Of a DNA stretch of 64,000 nt, positions 60,741 to 64,000 are shown piece by piece. Below the pieces are notes generated by a model, which searched no databases, had not been told where the DNA came from, and saw only the letters and a list, made by a program, of their open reading frames with translations. The position numbers and the translations under genes are program-made. The number at the start of each line of letters is the position of its first letter. Position 1 is the first letter of the stretch. Source of the stretch: Microbacterium sp. LKL04 (GTDB taxonomy: Bacteria > Actinomycetota > Actinomycetes > Actinomycetales > Microbacteriaceae); assembly GCF_900102005.1 (NCBI RefSeq), contig NZ_LT627736.1:2542001-2606000 (forward strand), written 5' to 3'.

Positions 60741-60746
60741 ATTATC
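60741..60746 (-). promoter_or_regulatory. -10 box GATAAT of purC, leaderless start
   Basis: Minus-strand GATAAT is followed by six bases and GTG 60734. It diverges from the box at 60769. Confidence 0.55.
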
Positions 60747-60768
60747 GCGGGCGGCGCGGGCCCGTGCG

Positions 60769-60774
60769 TACCCT
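60769..60774 (+). promoter_or_regulatory. Candidate -10 box TACCCT, leaderless start
   Basis: TACCCT is followed by six bases and ATG 60781. Confidence 0.5.
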
Positions 60775-60780
60775 GTCGTC

Positions 60781-61335
60781 ATGCGCCGCCCGCTCCTCGC
60801 CCTGACCGCCCTCGCGCTGTCGCTCGGTCTGAGCGGCTGTGTCTCGACCACCGGGGTCGATGACGCGGTGCCCTCGCCGGCCCCGTCCGTATCCATCGTC
60901 GAGCCACCGTCGTCGCCCCCTCCGTCGCCGGCCCCGTCCCCATCGGTCGAGGAGTCTGCCGATCCGTCCTACCGGGTTCCCGACGAGAGCCCGCTCGAAG
61001 CGACCCGCCTCGTGTTCGACGGCGATGCGGTCGGCGTCGAACCCCGGACCGCCCTGAACGTGGCGGCAAGCGCTGTGCGCGAGCAGGAGTACACCCTCGA
61101 CTTCGACTGCATCCCCCGAGACGCCACCATCACCCTGTCGCTGAGTCCCGCGGCCGGTGAAGACGATCCGCCGGTGACGCTCAAGGGACCCATCACCGTG
61201 ACGCAGGGATGCGGTGCTCCGGGGCGCATCACGGGGATCACGGTCAGTCGGATGGTGGGCATCCAGATCACGGCGGTCACCGACGGCGTCGACCAGGCGT
61301 GGGCCGTCCTCCGAGCCACCGACGCCACCGATTGA
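60781..61335 (+). CDS. Lipoprotein with Pro/Ser-rich linker
   Basis: A 184-residue lipoprotein: 'RRPLLALTALALSLGLSGC' signal with lipobox Cys20, then a linker of repeated Ser-Pro (about residues 32-58) and a C-terminal domain with two cysteines ('LDFDCIPRDATITLSLSP', 'TQGCGAPGRITGI'). The domain looks like a small beta-sandwich but is not recognised. It is exported and anchored. ATG 60781 is six bases after TACCCT. Confidence 0.75.
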   Translation: MRRPLLALTALALSLGLSGCVSTTGVDDAVPSPAPSVSIVEPPSSPPPSPAPSPSVEESADPSYRVPDESPLEATRLVFDGDAVGVEPRTALNVAASAVREQEYTLDFDCIPRDATITLSLSPAAGEDDPPVTLKGPITVTQGCGAPGRITGITVSRMVGIQITAVTDGVDQAWAVLRATDATD

Positions 61336-61350
61336 TCCCGAGAAGAGGCG

Positions 61351-61356
61351 TATAGT
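61351..61356 (+). promoter_or_regulatory. -10 box TATAGT of the PadR/MFS operon
   Basis: TATAGT overlaps the left arm of the operator palindrome. The leader to ATG 61387 is about 25 bases and holds GGAGGGAG. Confidence 0.6.
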
Positions 61357-61368
61357 CCACATGGACTA
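61353..61368 (+). promoter_or_regulatory. PadR operator (perfect 7-2-7 palindrome)
   Basis: TAGTCCA-CA-TGGACTA overlaps the -10 box. This fits repression of the padR-MFS operon by its own first product. Confidence 0.75.
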
Positions 61369-61386
61369 ATCGGCGGAGGGAGCACC

Positions 61387-62010
61387 ATGGCGGACGCCGT
61401 CTCGCGGCTCACCCCCACCGCGATCATGCTCCTCGCGCTCCTGCACGAGGACGACATGCACACCTACGAGATGGTGCGTCTGCTGCGCGAGCGTCGGGCG
61501 GATCGCATGATCCCCCTGACCCACGGCACGATCTACCACACGGTCGCTCGCCTCGAACGGCAGAATCTCCTCGCCGAGGCCGGCAGTGACCGCGAGGGGA
61601 ACCGGCCCGAGCGGACGACGTACACGCTGACGGATGCCGGGGCTCGGGCGCTTCTGGCATGGGTGCGGCACGAGTTGCGATCCATCGACAGCCCCGAGCG
61701 GTTCCGCATCGCCCTCACCGAGGCGCACAACCTCGATCGGTCCGAGGTGATCGCGCTGCTCGCGAAACGTCGCGAGCTGCTCGCGGCATCCCTCGACGCG
61801 CACCGGAGCGCCCGCGAGACCGCCATCGCGCACGGGTCGCACCCGCAGTTCCTCATCGAGGTCCACCGGCAGGCCGCTCTGCTGGCCGCCGACATCGCCT
61901 GGCTCGACGACGCGGTCGAGTTCATCCGGCGTCCCGACACCGTCTGGGGTGTCGTCGACATCCCCGTCACCGACCGCTATCTGGCACAGAGAGAATCCGC
62001 ACGCGCATGA
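61387..62010 (+). CDS. PadR-family regulator of the efflux operon
   Basis: A 207-residue PadR protein: winged helix 'IMLLALLHEDDMHTYEMVRL' and 'LTHGTIYHTVARLERQNLLA', then a long helical C-terminal dimerisation domain ('VIALLAKRRELLAASLDAHR'), the larger subfamily. It likely senses a toxic compound and derepresses the downstream MFS exporter. ATG 61387 follows GGAGGGAG. Its stop overlaps the MFS start (ATGA). Confidence 0.9.
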   Translation: MADAVSRLTPTAIMLLALLHEDDMHTYEMVRLLRERRADRMIPLTHGTIYHTVARLERQNLLAEAGSDREGNRPERTTYTLTDAGARALLAWVRHELRSIDSPERFRIALTEAHNLDRSEVIALLAKRRELLAASLDAHRSARETAIAHGSHPQFLIEVHRQAALLAADIAWLDDAVEFIRRPDTVWGVVDIPVTDRYLAQRESARA

Positions 62011-63497
62011 GCGAGAGCACGACCACCGTCCGCACCCCCGGTGCGGCCCCCGTCCCGACGAATCCGTGGCCCGCGCTGTGGGCGCTCGTCCTCGGGTTCT
62101 TCATGATCCTCGTCGACACCACGATCGTCTCGGTGGCGAACCCTGCCATCAAGGCGGCGCTCGACCCCACCACCAGCAACCTCGACAACGTCGTGTGGGT
62201 CACGTCCGCCTACCTGCTGACGTACGCCGTCCCGCTGCTCGTGACGGGGCGCCTCGGCGACCGGTTCGGGCCGAAGAACATCTACCTCATCGGGCTCGCG
62301 ATCTTCACGCTCGCCTCGCTGGCGTGCGGACTGTCGGGCTCGCTCGAGATGCTGATCATCGCGCGCGCCGCCCAGGGCCTCGGCGCCGCGCTCATGACGC
62401 CGCAGACGATGGCAGTCATCACCCGCACGTTCCCCGCCGAGCGACGCGGAGCGGCCATGGGCCTCTGGGGTGCGACCGCCGGTGTCGCCACCCTCGTCGG
62501 TCCGCTCGCGGGCGGACTGCTCGTCGACGGCTTCGGTTGGGAGTGGATCTTCTTCGTCAACATCCCCGTCGGGATCATCGCCTTCGTCCTCGCCGTGCGC
62601 CTCGTTCCGCAGCTCGAGACGCACCCGCACCGATTCGACGTGCTCGGCGTCGTCCTCAGCGCGGTCGCCCTGTTCCTCATCGTCTTCGGACTGCAAGAGG
62701 GCCAGCACTACGAGTGGGCGCCCTGGGTGTGGGTCATGATCGTCGCCGGTGTCGCCGTCCTCGCGGTCTTCGTCTGGACGCAGGCGCGCACCAAGAGCGA
62801 ACCCCTTGTGCCGCTCGCGCTGTTCCGCGACCGGAACTTCGCGATCTCGAACCTCGCGATCGCCGCCGTCGGTTTCACCGTGACGAGCATGGCCCTGCCG
62901 ATGGCGTTCTTCACGCAGCTCGCGCGCGGACTCACCCCGACGGAGTCGGCACTGCTGCTCATCCCGATGGCGGTGCTGTCGGGAGTCCTCGCACCCTTTG
63001 CAGGCCGCATCCTCGACCGGGTCGACCCGCGGGTGCTGCTCGTTCCCGGACTGTCGCTCATGGTCGTCGGTCTCGTCGGCTACGTGCTTCTGATGAACAC
63101 CGAGGCCCCCGTCCTCCTGCTGCTCATCCCCTCGGCCATCATCGGCGTCGCGAACGCCGGCATGTGGGGACCGCTGGCCACCACCGCGACCCGCAACCTC
63201 CCGCCGCAGCAGGCGGGCGCGGGCTCGGGCATCTACAACACGACGCGGACGATCGGTTCGGTCATCGGGTCGGCTGCGATCGCCGCCGTCATGCAGGCGC
63301 GCCTCGAGGCGAACCTGCCCGGTGCGGGCGATGCAGCCAGTGGCGATTTCGGCGGAGGTGGCGGGATGCCGCCCGCCGTCGCCGAGGGATTCTCGACCGC
63401 CATGGGTCAGGCGATGCTGCTGCCGGCCGCCGTCATCGCGGTGGGCGTCGTGCTGGTGCTGTTCCTGCGTCGGCCGGCGCACCTCGCGAAGCGCTAG
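62007..63497 (+). CDS. DHA2-family MFS multidrug efflux transporter (EmrB/QacA type)
   Basis: A 496-residue transporter with fourteen predicted membrane segments. 'LGFFMILVDTTIVSVANPAI' in the first segment carries the D-T motif of DHA2, 'GRLGDRFGPKN' is motif A, and 'AAMGLWGATAGVATLVGPLA' is motif C of antiporters. It exports drugs or dyes in exchange for protons. ATG 62007 overlaps the PadR stop. The 3' end is embedded in a 20-bp tandem repeat. Confidence 0.93.
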   Translation: MSESTTTVRTPGAAPVPTNPWPALWALVLGFFMILVDTTIVSVANPAIKAALDPTTSNLDNVVWVTSAYLLTYAVPLLVTGRLGDRFGPKNIYLIGLAIFTLASLACGLSGSLEMLIIARAAQGLGAALMTPQTMAVITRTFPAERRGAAMGLWGATAGVATLVGPLAGGLLVDGFGWEWIFFVNIPVGIIAFVLAVRLVPQLETHPHRFDVLGVVLSAVALFLIVFGLQEGQHYEWAPWVWVMIVAGVAVLAVFVWTQARTKSEPLVPLALFRDRNFAISNLAIAAVGFTVTSMALPMAFFTQLARGLTPTESALLLIPMAVLSGVLAPFAGRILDRVDPRVLLVPGLSLMVVGLVGYVLLMNTEAPVLLLLIPSAIIGVANAGMWGPLATTATRNLPPQQAGAGSGIYNTTRTIGSVIGSAAIAAVMQARLEANLPGAGDAASGDFGGGGGMPPAVAEGFSTAMGQAMLLPAAVIAVGVVLVLFLRRPAHLAKR

Positions 63498-63540
63498 AGG
63501 TCACTGCGAAGCGCTGAAGGTCACTGCGAAGCGCTGAGCG
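63486..63540. repeat. 20-bp tandem repeat between convergent gene ends
   Basis: GCGAAGCGCT occurs three times at exact 20-base spacing (63486, 63506, 63526), with TCACT before copies 2 and 3. Copy 1 encodes the MFS C-terminus and copy 3 the PurD C-terminus. Confidence 0.85.
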
Positions 63541-64000
63541 CGATGTCGCGGCGGTAGTGCGCCCCCTCGAGCGAGATCTGCTCGAGGGCGGCGTACGCCC
63601 GGGCGCGGGCGTCGGCGAGGTCCGCGCCGAGGGCTACGACGTTCAGCACGCGGCCACCGGTCGCGATGAGTCCGCCATCGGCGTCCGTGGTCGCCGCGTG
63701 GGCGAGGTGGACGCCGTCGACGGATGCCGCGGCATCCGTTCCCGTGAGAGGGCGACCCGTGAGCGGCTGCTCGGGGTATCCCTCGCTGGCCAGGACGACG
63801 GTGACGGCCGCCTCGGCGGAGAACTCCGGAGCGGGCTCGGACTCGAGCGTGCCGCTCGCGGCGGCGAGCAGCAGCCGTGACAGCGGGCTCGTCAGCCGGG
63901 GGAGGACGACCTGCGTCTCGGGGTCGCCGAAGCGCGCGTTGAACTCGATGACCTTCACGCCGGCGTCGGTCAGGATGAGCCCGGCGTAGAGCAGCCCGAT
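63521..64000 (-). CDS. purD: Phosphoribosylamine-glycine ligase PurD (C-terminal part; 5' end outside window)
   Basis: 159 codons of the C-terminal region are present and the frame is open to the window edge. 'GLLYAGLILTDAGVKVIEFN' continuing into 'ARFGDPETQVVLPRL' is the PurD ATP-grasp signature, and the tail ends 'YRRDIALSASQ'. PurD makes GAR from phosphoribosylamine, glycine and ATP. Its stop codon lies inside the 20-bp tandem repeat. Confidence 0.95.
   Translation of the reverse strand: MGLLYAGLILTDAGVKVIEFNARFGDPETQVVLPRLTSPLSRLLLAAASGTLESEPAPEFSAEAAVTVVLASEGYPEQPLTGRPLTGTDAAASVDGVHLAHAATTDADGGLIATGGRVLNVVALGADLADARARAYAALEQISLEGAHYRRDIALSASQ

Noticed and set aside
63486..63540. Regular short repeats as a possible CRISPR array
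   Set aside because: The spacing is a plain 20-bp tandem duplication with no variable spacers and no cas gene nearby.

Overview
The window is high-GC actinobacterial DNA (roughly 70% GC by eye). Genes are tightly packed, often with 4-bp ATGA or GTGA overlaps, and GTG starts are common. Gene content fits the Microbacteriaceae, most likely Microbacterium or a close relative: a CebEFG-type cellobiose operon with CebR boxes, a DUF222/HNH endonuclease, many LacI and PadR regulators, and dispersed pur genes. I saw no rRNA, tRNA, CRISPR array, insertion sequence or phage gene, so this reads as core chromosome with metabolic accessory blocks.

Layout. 1-7076: a CUT2 sugar ABC operon (end of a binding protein, ATPase, two permeases, a second ATPase, LacI regulator). 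7066-9109: a Pr6Pr-type membrane protein and a PadR plus membrane-protein pair on the minus strand with a clear operator. 9185-11584: purA and a lactonase-like beta-propeller gene. 11622-17018: a seven-gene overlapping operon built around a Ycf46-like AAA ATPase, a DUF2997 protein, a radical-SAM activase-like protein and a DUF1257/Ycf35-like protein, flanked by membrane proteins. This is the best candidate for an undescribed system. 17083-22292: alpha-L-fucosidase, chorismate mutase, a YtrA-type GntR/ABC operon and a MalY/PatB-like enzyme. 22670-25961: a glycine betaine/proline uptake operon. 25975-28852: two related coiled-coil membrane proteins, a DUF4259 protein and a YqjF-like protein. 28861-31313: purL and a 44-residue membrane protein. 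31450-33263: a duplicated lipoprotein pair, a small acidic protein and a DksA/TraR zinc-finger protein. 33340-38363: DUF222/HNH endonuclease, a CsoR/CstR-family repressor, an ArsR/SRPBCC pair and sufS-sufU. 38406-46314: a KimA-like permease, a VanZ/RDD protein, an anchored protein, an M20 amidohydrolase, and a GH13 alpha-glucosidase with its LacI regulator. 46380-51387: apt, a 2-hydroxyacid dehydrogenase, a UvrA paralogue, purQ and purS. 51500-57491: the cellobiose operon (binding protein, two permeases, GH1 beta-glucosidase, CebR-like repressor) behind three CebR-type boxes. 57495-64000: VOC protein, uracil/xanthine permease, purC, a lipoprotein, a PadR/MFS efflux pair and the 3' end of purD.

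Three sequence-level themes recur. First, many genes start 6-7 bases after a TAnnnT -10 box, which implies leaderless transcripts. Second, strong hairpins separate binding-protein genes from the rest of their ABC operons. Third, the heptamer GGATGCC/GGCATCC is used far more than local codon choice predicts.

Limits: families are assigned from motifs, length and gene context without database searches. Sugar specificities, operators and promoters are inferences unless stated otherwise.
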